A stretch of 64,000 bases of DNA from Paracoccaceae bacterium (GCA_028284705.1 JANQRE010000007.1:1-64000), one strand, 5' to 3'; shown: positions 44,294 through 52,881, numbered from the stretch's first letter. Numbers and translations: made by a program. The notes: generated by a model from the letters alone, not told the origin.

Positions 44294-44719
44294 ATGGAGA
44301 TGGTGTTGGCGAGCCTCAGAAAACCCTCATCTCAGATGGTCGCAGAAGCACGCGACCGCATTGAAGAGATCGAAACAGCCGATCTCATTGCGATGGTTGA
44401 AGACCCAAATGTGGTCATCGTGGACATTCGCGATATCCGCGAGCGGCAACGATCAGGCTACATACCCGGCAGCGTTCACGCGCCACGCGGCATGGTGGAG
44501 TTTTGGGTCGACCCCGAGAGCCCGTATTACAAAGAAGTCTTTGGACAGAATAAGAAGTACATCTTTCATTGTGCCAGCGGGTGGCGGTCTGCTCTGACAG
44601 TTGCGACGCTACAGGACATGGGATTTGAAGCGGCTCATCTGCGTGAAGGCTTCTCCACCTGGGCTACGCAGGGTGGTCCGGTTGAGTTGCCGGATCAGAA
44701 AGACGCGCCCAAAGGTTGA
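44294..44719 (+). CDS. Rhodanese-like sulfurtransferase
   Basis: A 141-residue single-domain rhodanese. VVIVDIRDIRERQRSGYIPG and SVHAPRGMVEFW are the CH2A/B regions. YIFHCASGWRSALTVATLQD (Cys93 in the active-site loop CASGWRS) is the catalytic site, and the GF.TWA..GGPV end is typical. It would carry a persulfide sulfur on Cys93. Alternative starts are 44300 and 44336; the first ATG touches the operator, so a later one is quite possible. It converges on the iclR gene with 2 bp between stops. Context (IclR, molybdoenzyme, amino-acid transporter) suggests sulfur handling in the same pathway. Confidence 0.9.
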   Translation: MEMVLASLRKPSSQMVAEARDRIEEIETADLIAMVEDPNVVIVDIRDIRERQRSGYIPGSVHAPRGMVEFWVDPESPYYKEVFGQNKKYIFHCASGWRSALTVATLQDMGFEAAHLREGFSTWATQGGPVELPDQKDAPKG

Positions 44720-44721
44720 GC

Positions 44722-45486
44722 TTACAACCTTGCGAGAGCCTGTGAGACCGATTGGGCGGCGAGCTGGACCAGGGTGCCATAGCGCTCAACGTCACCCGCA
44801 TTCAGATTGACGTCTGGGACTGAAATCCCAAGCGCTCCGATAACCTCGCCATCGGGGAGCAGAATAGCTGCACCAAGACTATGAATATTGACGCGGAACT
44901 CACCTGAATCGATTGCATATCCGCGCAGGCGGGTCGCTTCCATATCCTTGTCCAACACTGCAGCCTCCGTGATGGTCTGATCGGTAAAGGCCTCAAGTCG
45001 ACCGATCATGGCTTCGCGCAATTGGCTGTAGTTTGCAGCAAGGATTGCCTTGCCGGTGCCAACGCAATGAAGCGGCGCGGTTCCACCGATAGGGTTCCAG
45101 GATCGTATCGGCTGGAGGCTTTCGACTTTGTCGATATAGACGACCCGCAGACCGTCTCGAACCGCGAGGTAAATCGTCTCTTTGGTTTCCTGCGACAGGT
45201 GGTTCATCATTGGCTCGGCCGCAGAGCGCAGGTTCATGTTCTCAACCACCGAACGTCCGACCTGCCAGGTCTTCAACGTGGCGCTGTAGGTTTTGTCCGG
45301 CTCGTGACGCACATATCCCAGAACCGAGAGGGTTTTTAGCAAACGGAACGTATTTGACTTGGTCAGCCCCAGTTGCCGTGAAAGGTCCGAGACGCCGACG
45401 CTGCCGTTTGCTGCGGTAAGCGCCTCAAGGATCATGAGCCCCTTGGAGAGGGTTGAATCGACGCGCGGTTCAGTGTCGTTGCTCAT
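44722..45486 (-). CDS. IclR-family transcriptional regulator
   Basis: A 254-residue regulator. The N-terminal winged helix (residues 10-75) includes TLSKGLMILEALTAANGSVG and the HTH VSDLSRQLGLTKSNTFRLLK. The C-terminal effector-binding domain has LSQETKETIYLAVRDGLRVV, PLHCVGTGKAILA and RLRGYAIDSGEFRVNIHSLG, all family hallmarks. Its start overlaps the molybdoenzyme stop by ATGA, making it the last gene of the transporter operon and probably autoregulated through the operator at 51241-51259. The effector should be the transported compound or a product. IclR proteins may repress or activate. Confidence 0.93.
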   Translation of the reverse strand: MSNDTEPRVDSTLSKGLMILEALTAANGSVGVSDLSRQLGLTKSNTFRLLKTLSVLGYVRHEPDKTYSATLKTWQVGRSVVENMNLRSAAEPMMNHLSQETKETIYLAVRDGLRVVYIDKVESLQPIRSWNPIGGTAPLHCVGTGKAILAANYSQLREAMIGRLEAFTDQTITEAAVLDKDMEATRLRGYAIDSGEFRVNIHSLGAAILLPDGEVIGALGISVPDVNLNAGDVERYGTLVQLAAQSVSQALARL

Positions 45487-47798
45487 GCTTTCCCTTGGGT
45501 CCGGGGGTCTTCCGAAAAGGTCGGAGTGTCATGTGCCGTGATCTTTGGCAAAGGTCCATCGAATTTTTGAACTTCGACCTGAGCAGAATGGGCAGCCGGG
45601 CTTTGGCTGAACTCTGACGTGCGCCTGTCATGGGTCAAAACATTGGGGTTGCCATGGCGGTCCCGATGATCTGGAGCGTCGAAGTCCGGATCATACCAGG
45701 CGCCCGTCCAAAGGAAGACGGCGCCCGGCGAAATGTTCTCAGTGACCAGTGCTCCTGCGAGGCATCGCCCGCGATCGTTGAATAGCTCAACGATATCGCC
45801 ATCAGAGATATCGCGCACCGCGGCGTCGTCTGGATGGATCAATACAGGTTCACGCCCGGCGATTTTGTCTCCAAGACTGACCGCTCCGTTATCGTACTGG
45901 CTGTGCAGGCGCGTGCCCGGCTGACCTGATACAAGGGCCAGCGGGAACTTAGAACTGCTACGGTCACGTGGAGAATTCCACGTGGCGTGCCCTGTACAAT
46001 CTGGGAGGTCAAATCCGGCGACGGTCTCGGAGAACAGCTCAATGCGGCCAGACGGGGTGGGGCGGGGATGTGCGGACGGGTCCGCCCGAAACTCTGACAA
46101 AAAGACCTGCTCAGGATTTGGATCGGGCAACTCGATGATATCACCGGCGAGGAAGTCGTCCCAATCGGGCAATGGCGCGCCGAAGTTTTGTGCAGCCTGT
46201 TGTGTCTTTGCCCAGAGATGGCGCAGCCAATCTTCCTCGCTGCGGTTTTCGGTGAAGGCCTCAAAGGTGCCGAGGCGTTTGGCCAGATCTGTGTAGATGT
46301 CATATTCGACCCGCGCTTCCCCCGGCGCATCGACCGCCTTGGGCATCGGGACCAGGATATTGTCTGATCGCCCGGCCCCGAAATCCGTCCGCTCTTGCGC
46401 TGCGGCGACAGGCAGCACGATATCGGCATGACGCGCCGTCGCAGTCCAGTTGATCTCGTTGACGATCACGGTTTTTGGGCGTTGAAAGGCCCGTCGCAGG
46501 CGGTTGAGATTCTGGTGGTGATGAAATGGATTTCCGCCCGCCCACCAGACCAGTCGTGCGTGCGGAAGCGTTCGGGTCTGCCCATTGTACCGGTAGGTTG
46601 CGCCCGGGGTCAGCAACATGTCCGAGATCATCGCAACGGGGATAAAGTCGTCGACCGGGTTTGCGCCCTGAGGGAGTGCTCCCCATCGAAAAGGCCGCGT
46701 GATGTTGCCGATGTGGCCATTGACGCCATAGCCGATTGTGTAGCCGCCGCCCGGCAAACCGATCTGCCCGAGCATTGATGCAAGTGTTACGCAGGCCCAG
46801 AGCGTTTGTTCTCCCCAATCGGCGCGCTGCAGTCCGGCGGCACATGCAATCATGGTCCGATGTGTGGCCATATCCGCCGCCAGATTAACGATCTCCTCGG
46901 CGTCCACCCCGCTGATCTCCGCCGCCCAGTCGGCGGATTTCGGGGTGCCGTCTGACGCGCCACGCAGATAGGCGGCGACGCGCTCGAACCCTACGGTGTA
47001 GCGGTCGAGAAACTCCTGATCGTGAAGCCCGCGTTCCAAAAGAGAATGTGCCAATGCGAGCATGATGGCGGTGTCTGATCCCGGTTTCGGTGCGATCCAT
47101 TTTGCATTTAGACCTTCGCTGACATCGGTGCGCAGCGGGCTCAGGCTCACAAATCGCACACCGTTCTTGGCGCATTGCTCCAGATGTCCCGCCATACGAT
47201 GCTTGGACGCGCCGCCATCGCAGATCTGCGTATTGCGCATCGCCATGCCGCCAAAGAGCACGACAAGCTCGCTGTGCTCTGCAATGACGGACCATCGAGT
47301 GGCCTCGGCAATGTGACGACGGAAATCCCCGCCCACGATATGCGGCATGGCGACGAGTGCGGCATTGTAACTGTAGTTGCCCTCAGATCGCACGAAGCCG
47401 CCGAATGTGTTCAGAAACCGTTTGAGCTGGCTTTGCGCGTGGTGAAATCTGCCAGCACTCGCCCAGCCATAGGAGCCCGCAAATATGGCGTCGTTCCCAT
47501 AGGCCGCTCGGACGCGCCTTAGGTCCGCAGCAATCAGATCAAGCGCCTTCTCCCAAGACACTTCAACATAGGTGTCCCGCCCGCGTTCGGTGTCCTCTCC
47601 GGTCAGCCAGCCCTTGCGGATTGCTGGACGCAAAACGCGGGCGCGTCCGGTCAAACCGCCCACCATATTGTCGTTGAGCGGCGACGGGTCGGGATCGCTG
47701 GAATGGCTCCGCACAGCCGCAATCTGACCGCCTCTCGTGTGCACGACGCCGATGCCCCAATGTGATGAGGTCAGGGTCTTCGTGATCTCAGAGGTCAT
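45483..47798 (-). CDS. Cytoplasmic molybdopterin S-/N-oxide reductase (BisC/TMAO reductase-like)
   Basis: A 771-residue DMSO-reductase-family enzyme. It starts SSHWGIGVV without a Tat signal and has no cysteine in the first 80 residues, so it lacks an N-terminal iron-sulfur cluster. AGSYGWASAGRFHHAQSQLK includes Ser114, the expected molybdenum ligand of biotin-sulfoxide/DMSO/TMAO reductases. NEINWTATARHADIVLPVAA and NPNVLTHDRRTSEFSQ complete the bis-MGD site. The family reduces sulfoxides (biotin or methionine sulfoxide) or amine N-oxides. Linkage to an amino-acid ABC transporter suggests a substrate such as methionine sulfoxide, an inference. It is separated by 97 bp from the permease gene upstream. 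Confidence 0.9.
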   Translation of the reverse strand: MTSEITKTLTSSHWGIGVVHTRGGQIAAVRSHSSDPDPSPLNDNMVGGLTGRARVLRPAIRKGWLTGEDTERGRDTYVEVSWEKALDLIAADLRRVRAAYGNDAIFAGSYGWASAGRFHHAQSQLKRFLNTFGGFVRSEGNYSYNAALVAMPHIVGGDFRRHIAEATRWSVIAEHSELVVLFGGMAMRNTQICDGGASKHRMAGHLEQCAKNGVRFVSLSPLRTDVSEGLNAKWIAPKPGSDTAIMLALAHSLLERGLHDQEFLDRYTVGFERVAAYLRGASDGTPKSADWAAEISGVDAEEIVNLAADMATHRTMIACAAGLQRADWGEQTLWACVTLASMLGQIGLPGGGYTIGYGVNGHIGNITRPFRWGALPQGANPVDDFIPVAMISDMLLTPGATYRYNGQTRTLPHARLVWWAGGNPFHHHQNLNRLRRAFQRPKTVIVNEINWTATARHADIVLPVAAAQERTDFGAGRSDNILVPMPKAVDAPGEARVEYDIYTDLAKRLGTFEAFTENRSEEDWLRHLWAKTQQAAQNFGAPLPDWDDFLAGDIIELPDPNPEQVFLSEFRADPSAHPRPTPSGRIELFSETVAGFDLPDCTGHATWNSPRDRSSSKFPLALVSGQPGTRLHSQYDNGAVSLGDKIAGREPVLIHPDDAAVRDISDGDIVELFNDRGRCLAGALVTENISPGAVFLWTGAWYDPDFDAPDHRDRHGNPNVLTHDRRTSEFSQSPAAHSAQVEVQKFDGPLPKITAHDTPTFSEDPRTQGKA

Positions 47799-47895
47799 CT
47801 TTGTTTCGGCATCCGAAAGTCATATTCTGATAACTGGCATAGTCGCTTTGGGCTGTCATCGGGATTTTTTGATCGCGTTGCAGGTGATGTCTTGA

Positions 47896-48963
47896 TCAAT
47901 GCTCTTCCTGACGCATCCGGTCCTTGAGGTATTCGCCATAGCGACCCAGCGATGTGATGAACGCCCAGTAGATGAATGCCACGAACAGATAGGTTTCCAT
48001 ATAATAGGCCACCCAGTCGCCGGTTCCGAACGCTGCGGAGGCTGATGCAAGCAGATCGAAGAACCCGATGATGATCACAACCGCCGTCTCCTTGAAGGTC
48101 ACGACGACCATATTGATCGTGGCGGGTAGGGCATGGCGAAACACTTGCGGCAGGATAATCGCGATCAGGATTTGCCACTTTCCAAGCCCAAGCGCGCGTC
48201 CGGCCTCATATTGGCCATCCGGAATGGCCTGAAATCCGCCACGAAAAACCTCCGCCTGGTAGCAAGCAAAAAACAGCGCGAAGGCAATGATGACTCGCCA
48301 GATCTTGTCGCCTTGAAGCCAGTCCGGCAACAGGATTGGCAGCACCACCGCTGCGGTGAACAGCGTTGTCAGCAACGGCAGGGATCGAATGAAATCGATG
48401 ATCAGGGTCGCGACCAATCGCAAAAGCGGCAAACGCGAGCGCCGCATCAGCGCCAGTCCCAGACCCATCGGCATGCCAAGAAGGACGACCGAGGAGAATA
48501 GGAACAGAACCAGAGACAAGCCACCCCACTTGTCAGTGGTAACCTGCGGAAGGCCCAGGATGCTGCCTTCCATCAACAGGTAATAGGCCGCAAAGCCGGA
48601 CACCCAGGTGGCCGTGATGCGGGTTGCGGTCCAAAACCAAGGGATGCAAGACAGCACAACTGTGCCGATGATTGCCGCAGCCGCCAACGTCGAACGCCAG
48701 TGCTCGTCGTAAGGGTAGAGACCGAACAGGATCAACCGGTGGCGGGCATCAATGACCGACCAGCAGGCACCGGCATTGGCCTCTTTGCAAAGTGCGACAT
48801 CCTCGGCGCGAAATACTGCGCGCAACAAAGCCCAATCCAACGCGATCCATGCCAGCCAGGCCAAAATCAGACCCACACCGATGGTCAGAGCCGTATCAAG
48901 CGGCGTGGCAAAGGCGCGGCGTTGCCAGTCCGTGAGCCAGGTCTTGGTCGCGGCGCCAGTCAT
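47896..48963 (-). CDS. Amino-acid ABC transporter permease (AapM-like)
   Basis: A 355-residue inner-membrane permease with an N-terminal helix (ALTIGVGLILAWLAWIALDW), a cysteine-containing periplasmic loop (LCKEANAGACWSVIDARHRL), two further helices, then the core permease domain from about residue 165. The coupling loop reads EVFRGGFQAIPDGQYEAGRALGLGKWQ, the EAA motif of His/Glu/Gln-type permeases. This architecture (long extra N-terminal part) is that of AapM. It overlaps the AapQ-like gene by ATGA. It would pair with AapQ and an ATPase; no ATPase is encoded in the cluster. Confidence 0.92.
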   Translation of the reverse strand: MTGAATKTWLTDWQRRAFATPLDTALTIGVGLILAWLAWIALDWALLRAVFRAEDVALCKEANAGACWSVIDARHRLILFGLYPYDEHWRSTLAAAAIIGTVVLSCIPWFWTATRITATWVSGFAAYYLLMEGSILGLPQVTTDKWGGLSLVLFLFSSVVLLGMPMGLGLALMRRSRLPLLRLVATLIIDFIRSLPLLTTLFTAAVVLPILLPDWLQGDKIWRVIIAFALFFACYQAEVFRGGFQAIPDGQYEAGRALGLGKWQILIAIILPQVFRHALPATINMVVVTFKETAVVIIIGFFDLLASASAAFGTGDWVAYYMETYLFVAFIYWAFITSLGRYGEYLKDRMRQEEH

Positions 48964-50099
48964 GATCCGTAGCCCTTCAGAGCAAGTCGGGCGTTCAGTA
49001 GAGTGACGAACTGTGCAACCGCAAAGTTCACGGCCAGAAAGCCGCCCATCAGGATAGCAATCAGTTCAAGGGTCTGGCCCGACTGGGTGATCGAGGTCGA
49101 CACAATGTAAAACAAGTCGGAAAAACCGATTGCGACACCCACGGTGGTGGCTTTCATCGTGAAAATCCATTGATTGCCCAGGGGCGGAATCATCGACCTC
49201 AGCGCCATGGGCATTTTGATGGTCCACCAGATGCCGAAGCGGCCCAGCCCAAGGCTTTCCCCGGCTTCGGTCAGTCCCTTGGGCACCTCATCCAGCCCGC
49301 CGCGAACGACCTCTCCGATATAGGCTGCACTATAGAGAACGATCCCAACGATCATGGCGACGAGTTCAACTGAAAGTGTCAGCCCTTCGCGAAACCTGAG
49401 GCCCTTGAGATAGGGAATTGATATCGCGCTACTGCCCTCGGGTGTGAAGATCAGGACCGCGAGGCCGGTCATAGCAACCACCCCGACCAACCAAAGCGCG
49501 AGCGCCTTCAAGATGCTGATGCCGGAGCGGCTCAAAACCACGCCCAAGGCGAGGCAGGCCACCACGATCGCTGCGACAGACCATAGTGGGAGCGTCAAAA
49601 TCGGAACCATTATTCCGCGGTTGGACATGAAAATCATGTCGCCGATGGAGATGGCCTGCTTTGGACCGGGAAAATGGATCAGGATCGAATAAAGAAAGAC
49701 AATTTGCAGGATCAGGGGGATATTCCGGAAAATCTGGACGTAAACGCTTGATATGGTTTTTAGACCCGGGTTGGCGCTGTCGCGCATTGTGCCGATGATA
49801 AATCCCAGGATGGTCGCAAAGAAAATCGATATGAAACCGACAAACAGCGTGTTGAGAAATCCGATCAGAAGCGTCTTGCGATAGGTGTCGTCAATGCTTC
49901 GTTCGATCAGGGAGAAGGAATAGCTCCAGCCCGTATCGCGCTCCAGAAAACTGAAACCCGAGGTAATCCCGAGCTCTGCCAGATTGATGCGTGCACTGAA
50001 ATAGGCGCTCAGAACAACCACAACCAATACCAGGAGAACGCAGATCTGAAGCGCGATCTCCCCGGTCGTCATGCGTCTGAAGTCACGCCATCCGAGCAT
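48960..50099 (-). CDS. Amino-acid ABC transporter permease (AapQ-like)
   Basis: A 379-residue permease. A first helix (IALQICVLLVLVVVVLSAYF) and a periplasmic stretch SGFSFLERDTGWSY characterise AapQ/YhdX. The core has FVGFISIFFATILGFIIGTMRD, IFRNIPLILQIVFLY, and the EAA loop GEVVRGGLDEVPKGLTEAGESLGLG. It is separated from the binding-protein gene by 69 bp carrying a strong hairpin, and is coupled to the AapM-like gene. Transports polar or general L-amino acids in characterised relatives. Confidence 0.92.
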   Translation of the reverse strand: MLGWRDFRRMTTGEIALQICVLLVLVVVVLSAYFSARINLAELGITSGFSFLERDTGWSYSFSLIERSIDDTYRKTLLIGFLNTLFVGFISIFFATILGFIIGTMRDSANPGLKTISSVYVQIFRNIPLILQIVFLYSILIHFPGPKQAISIGDMIFMSNRGIMVPILTLPLWSVAAIVVACLALGVVLSRSGISILKALALWLVGVVAMTGLAVLIFTPEGSSAISIPYLKGLRFREGLTLSVELVAMIVGIVLYSAAYIGEVVRGGLDEVPKGLTEAGESLGLGRFGIWWTIKMPMALRSMIPPLGNQWIFTMKATTVGVAIGFSDLFYIVSTSITQSGQTLELIAILMGGFLAVNFAVAQFVTLLNARLALKGYGS

Positions 50100-50118
50100 C
50101 TTTGACCCTTGTTACGAA

Positions 50119-50152
50119 CGAGGGCCGCTCCGACAGTGCGGAGTAGCCCTCG
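50119..50152 (-). terminator. Hairpin between binding-protein and permease genes
   Basis: CGAGGGC (50119-50125) pairs with GCCCTCG (50146-50152), and an inner CTCCG/CGGAG stem closes a 6-base loop. It lies 17 bp after the binding-protein stop. There is no T-run, so it probably protects the upstream mRNA or attenuates, giving more binding protein than permease. Confidence 0.65.
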
Positions 50153-50168
50153 GTGCGGTCAAGCGGTG

Positions 50169-51209
50169 TTAGTCGAGGATAGGCGTGTAGAGAACGCCGC
50201 CATTGCTCCACAGATTGTTCAGGCCACGCTCAAGCTTATAGGGCGATCCTTCACCGAGATTGCGATCATAGATCTCCGCGAAGTTGCCCATCGCGGCGAT
50301 CATCTCACGCGCCCAGGTTTCGCGCAGGCCCAGACGTTCGCCCATGCCGGGATTGACGCCAAGCAAACGCGCCACCGTCGGATTTGGAGGATTGGCCGCC
50401 ATCTCGGCGACATTGGCTTGCGTGACACCTTCTTCCTCGGCCTTGAGCAGCGCGGCGAGCATCCAGTTGACGACGTCCACCCATTCGTCGTCGCCCTGCC
50501 GCATGGCAGCAGAGATCGGTTCCGCGGACAGCTTGTCTTCGAGGATCACATGGTCGCCGGCGTCTTCAAACTGATTGGCCAGAAGTACGGCGATGGATGG
50601 GCCCCAGGCGGCATACGCGTCGCAGCGGCCGGACTTGTAAGCGCCTATGACTTCGGCCGTTTTTTCGAAGCTGACCATGGTATGCTCGACATTCTCGGAT
50701 TTCAGGTGGTCGGCCACGATCCGCTCAATCGTCGTACCAGCCGCGACGCAAATGGTGCCGCCATCAAGATCGGTCGCGGTTTGTGCGCCGAGGTCCTTGC
50801 GCACCATCAGTTGCGCGCCACCAAAGAAATAGGGGTTTGAAAATTGCAGACCCAGTTCCGTATCACGGCCCATGGTCCAGCCCGTGGCCTTGATTACGAC
50901 ATCCACATCCCCTGATTGCAGGGCAGGAAAGCGCTGCGCCCAGCTCAGCGGCACTATCTGGTTTTTGTCTTTGTCGCCCAGGATCGCCACGGTCAATGCG
51001 CGGCAAAGATCGATATCCAGACCCTTCCACTCGTTCTTGTCGTTCACTTCAACAAAACCAAAATAGCTGCCGTTGTGACCGGAGCACAAAAGCGTTCCTC
51101 GTTCTTGAACGGCCTTGAGCGTCGGGCTCTCCGCAAGCGCGGCGCCTCCTGACACTGACAGGCCCGTGACTGCGACCGCCGCCGACAGCGCGCTGCGAAG
51201 TATCGACAT
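50169..51209 (-). CDS. Amino-acid ABC transporter periplasmic binding protein (AapJ-like)
   Basis: A 346-residue solute-binding protein of family 3. A signal peptide (SALSAAVAVTGLSVSGGAALA, cut before ESP) precedes the start TLKAVQERGTLLCSGHNGSY. EWKGLDIDLCRALTVAILGD and DVVIKATGWTMGRDTELGLQF are the AapJ pattern. GTICVAAGTTIERIVADHL and CDAYAAWGPSIAVLLA are C-lobe segments. The nearest known functions are general L-amino-acid binding proteins, but the associated molybdoenzyme hints at a modified amino acid. It is the first gene of the operon; the operator 51241-51259 lies 31 bp upstream of its start. Confidence 0.92.
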   Translation of the reverse strand: MSILRSALSAAVAVTGLSVSGGAALAESPTLKAVQERGTLLCSGHNGSYFGFVEVNDKNEWKGLDIDLCRALTVAILGDKDKNQIVPLSWAQRFPALQSGDVDVVIKATGWTMGRDTELGLQFSNPYFFGGAQLMVRKDLGAQTATDLDGGTICVAAGTTIERIVADHLKSENVEHTMVSFEKTAEVIGAYKSGRCDAYAAWGPSIAVLLANQFEDAGDHVILEDKLSAEPISAAMRQGDDEWVDVVNWMLAALLKAEEEGVTQANVAEMAANPPNPTVARLLGVNPGMGERLGLRETWAREMIAAMGNFAEIYDRNLGEGSPYKLERGLNNLWSNGGVLYTPILD

Positions 51210-51239
51210 GGTATTCTCCCAGATTGTTGCAGAGCATAT

Positions 51240-51260
51240 GTGTGCTGTATATCAGCACAC
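51240..51260. promoter_or_regulatory. Candidate IclR operator upstream of the aapJ-like gene
   Basis: GTGTGCTG (51240-51247) and CAGCACAC (51253-51260) form a perfect 8-bp inverted repeat around TATAT. The inner 19 bases fit the same TGTnCnGTATATnAGnACA form as 44275-44293. It is 30 bp upstream of the binding-protein start. A T-run (51262-51267) follows on the plus strand, so read rightward it could also resemble a terminator. No rightward gene ends here, so an operator is more likely. Confidence 0.6.
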
Positions 51261-51440
51261 GTTTTTTATATATCGAGATTGCCAGCCGAGATATGTTGAG
51301 TCAAGAAATATGCCGGACTGATCCGACGGGGTCTCGCGATCAGAACGGGAAGTGCGGTCTCGGCGCTGTCTTGGTCTACAAGAGCGTTCGCGAGGATGAA
51401 TCTCGTCAAGACGAAAGCTTATGGGTGCGACTTGTGTCGG

Positions 51441-52253
51441 CTAGGCGGTTGAGAACTGAACGCCAGCCTCACTGATATATGCGAGCGTCAATCGATCCGT
51501 TGCATAGGCACCCGTATCGATTGAAATTACGCCGCTCTCCGCGATTGGCTCCTCAACAACCGTATGTCCATGGACGATCCAAATGCCATCGGAACGAGGA
51601 ACCTTTCGAAAGTCTGAATGACCCCATTTCAGCGTTTTGTCGGATTGATTTGGCATTGAGACCGACGGATCGGCACCGGCATGCACAACGGCGATATTGC
51701 CGGAGCGCCACTGGGTCGGCAACTGCCGGAGCCAGGTGTGCAAGTCTTCTCCCATGGCGGAGAGCAGGGTATCGCGCGTGTATCTCAGCCGGGACGGCTC
51801 CGCGCTTTCCGTAAGGCCGGAGATACCAAAACTCGCCAATGTCTGAAGCCCACCATACCGCAGCCACCGCGGCCCGTGGTGCTCCGGAGCATCGACGAAT
51901 TTCAGCATCATCTCTTCGTGGTTGCCAATCAGACAGGTGATCTCTGGACGGCTCTGCAACAGACGCAACACGTCCGCGCTCGCATGTCCACGGTCGATAT
52001 AATCGCCGACGCAGACGATCTGATCACTCGCCCGCGTTAAGGCGCGCTCCAGCAGATCGACACGCCCATGAATGTCTCCAATAGCGGTAAATGGCCGATC
52101 CGGCGCGGGGTCCGACCACTTGACTTGATTGCGACGAAAAAGCTTGCCGATCATCTGCTTTGATTGCTGCAAATAGGATGGGTCATCCTTATTCGTTACG
52201 CCGCTCGGTGGGAAGCGCCCTGTGGCTAGGTCATTTTCTGATCTCAATTTCAT
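51441..52253 (-). CDS. Calcineurin-like metallophosphatase (serine/threonine phosphatase family)
   Basis: A 270-residue enzyme with the metallophosphoesterase motifs in order. These are GDIHGR (about residue 58), GDYIDRG (about 83), GNHEEM (about 109), and HAGADPS and VHGHTVVEEP for the later metal histidines. It resembles PrpA/ApaH-type bacterial phosphatases. Two starts compete. 52154 gives a compact protein; 52253 adds 33 residues. The longer form is favoured because the extra segment (FPPSGVTNKD ... YLQQSKQ) is conserved in frame in the relic at 276-360. Target unknown; a role beside EPS tyrosine phosphorylation is possible but the family acts mostly on Ser/Thr or nucleotides. Confidence 0.88.
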   Translation of the reverse strand: MKLRSENDLATGRFPPSGVTNKDDPSYLQQSKQMIGKLFRRNQVKWSDPAPDRPFTAIGDIHGRVDLLERALTRASDQIVCVGDYIDRGHASADVLRLLQSRPEITCLIGNHEEMMLKFVDAPEHHGPRWLRYGGLQTLASFGISGLTESAEPSRLRYTRDTLLSAMGEDLHTWLRQLPTQWRSGNIAVVHAGADPSVSMPNQSDKTLKWGHSDFRKVPRSDGIWIVHGHTVVEEPIAESGVISIDTGAYATDRLTLAYISEAGVQFSTA

Positions 52254-52395
52254 TTCGAGTTTAGAAAAATCGGCGATGTTTCGTCACCCTTTTCAAACCC
52301 GTCCTTAATCCTCTCCAGCTCAAATCCACTTTGCGTGCGGGGGCACGTTGGGTGCGGTCAATTCCGGGTGCGCCCATGCGAGTGGAGTGGGTGCA

Positions 52396-52881
52396 ATGTG
52401 GGGTCAGAGGACCGAGGGTGTGCGGCTGTTTTTGGGAGCCGCTTTTTGTGTTGTGTTGAGTCTCGCCGGAGTGGTGGCAACTGAGGCGCAGGCGCAGGAG
52501 TATCAGCGTTCGGTCAAACCCTTAGTGGTTAAAAATGATCGCGGCGGGGTGGTTCGTAAGCGGGTTCTAGAGATCTCGCGACTGAGACGCTCAGGGCGTC
52601 AGGTTCGTATCACCGGCGCGGTCTGTATGTCGTCTTGCACGATGTATCTGGGGCTGCCACAAACCTGTGTCTCGCCGCGAACAACGTTCGGTTTCCACGG
52701 CCCAAGCAGTTATGGCCGCAGCCTCGACCCGGAAGAGTTTGAAAAGGCGTCGCGGATCATTTCCAGGCATTACCCACCCGCGTTGCGCCAATGGTACATG
52801 CAAACGGGGCGCTACAAGATCAGGACGTTCTATAGAATGCGCGGTGCGCAACTTATCAAACTGGGCGTTCAAGAATGCTGA
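52396..52881 (+). CDS. Secreted ClpP-fold-like protein (COG3904-type)
   Basis: A 161-residue protein with a signal peptide (LFLGAAFCVVLSLAGVVA, cut near AQA-QEY). The core reads LRRSGRQVRITGAVCMSSCTMYLGLPQTCVSPRTTFGFHGP. That pattern (CxSSCTxYL followed by FGFHGPS) resembles periplasmic proteins related to the ClpP/crotonase fold, in which the Ser of the SSC segment may be a nucleophile. Three cysteines lie close and could pair. An in-frame GTG at 52348 would add 16 residues. It stands alone between the phosphatase and nasT, with no operon partner. Activity not established. Confidence 0.7.
   Translation: MWGQRTEGVRLFLGAAFCVVLSLAGVVATEAQAQEYQRSVKPLVVKNDRGGVVRKRVLEISRLRRSGRQVRITGAVCMSSCTMYLGLPQTCVSPRTTFGFHGPSSYGRSLDPEEFEKASRIISRHYPPALRQWYMQTGRYKIRTFYRMRGAQLIKLGVQEC

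Noticed and set aside
51240-51267. Rightward rho-independent terminator (hairpin followed by T-run)
   Set aside because: No rightward gene ends before it; position next to a leftward promoter and match to 44275-44293 favour an operator.
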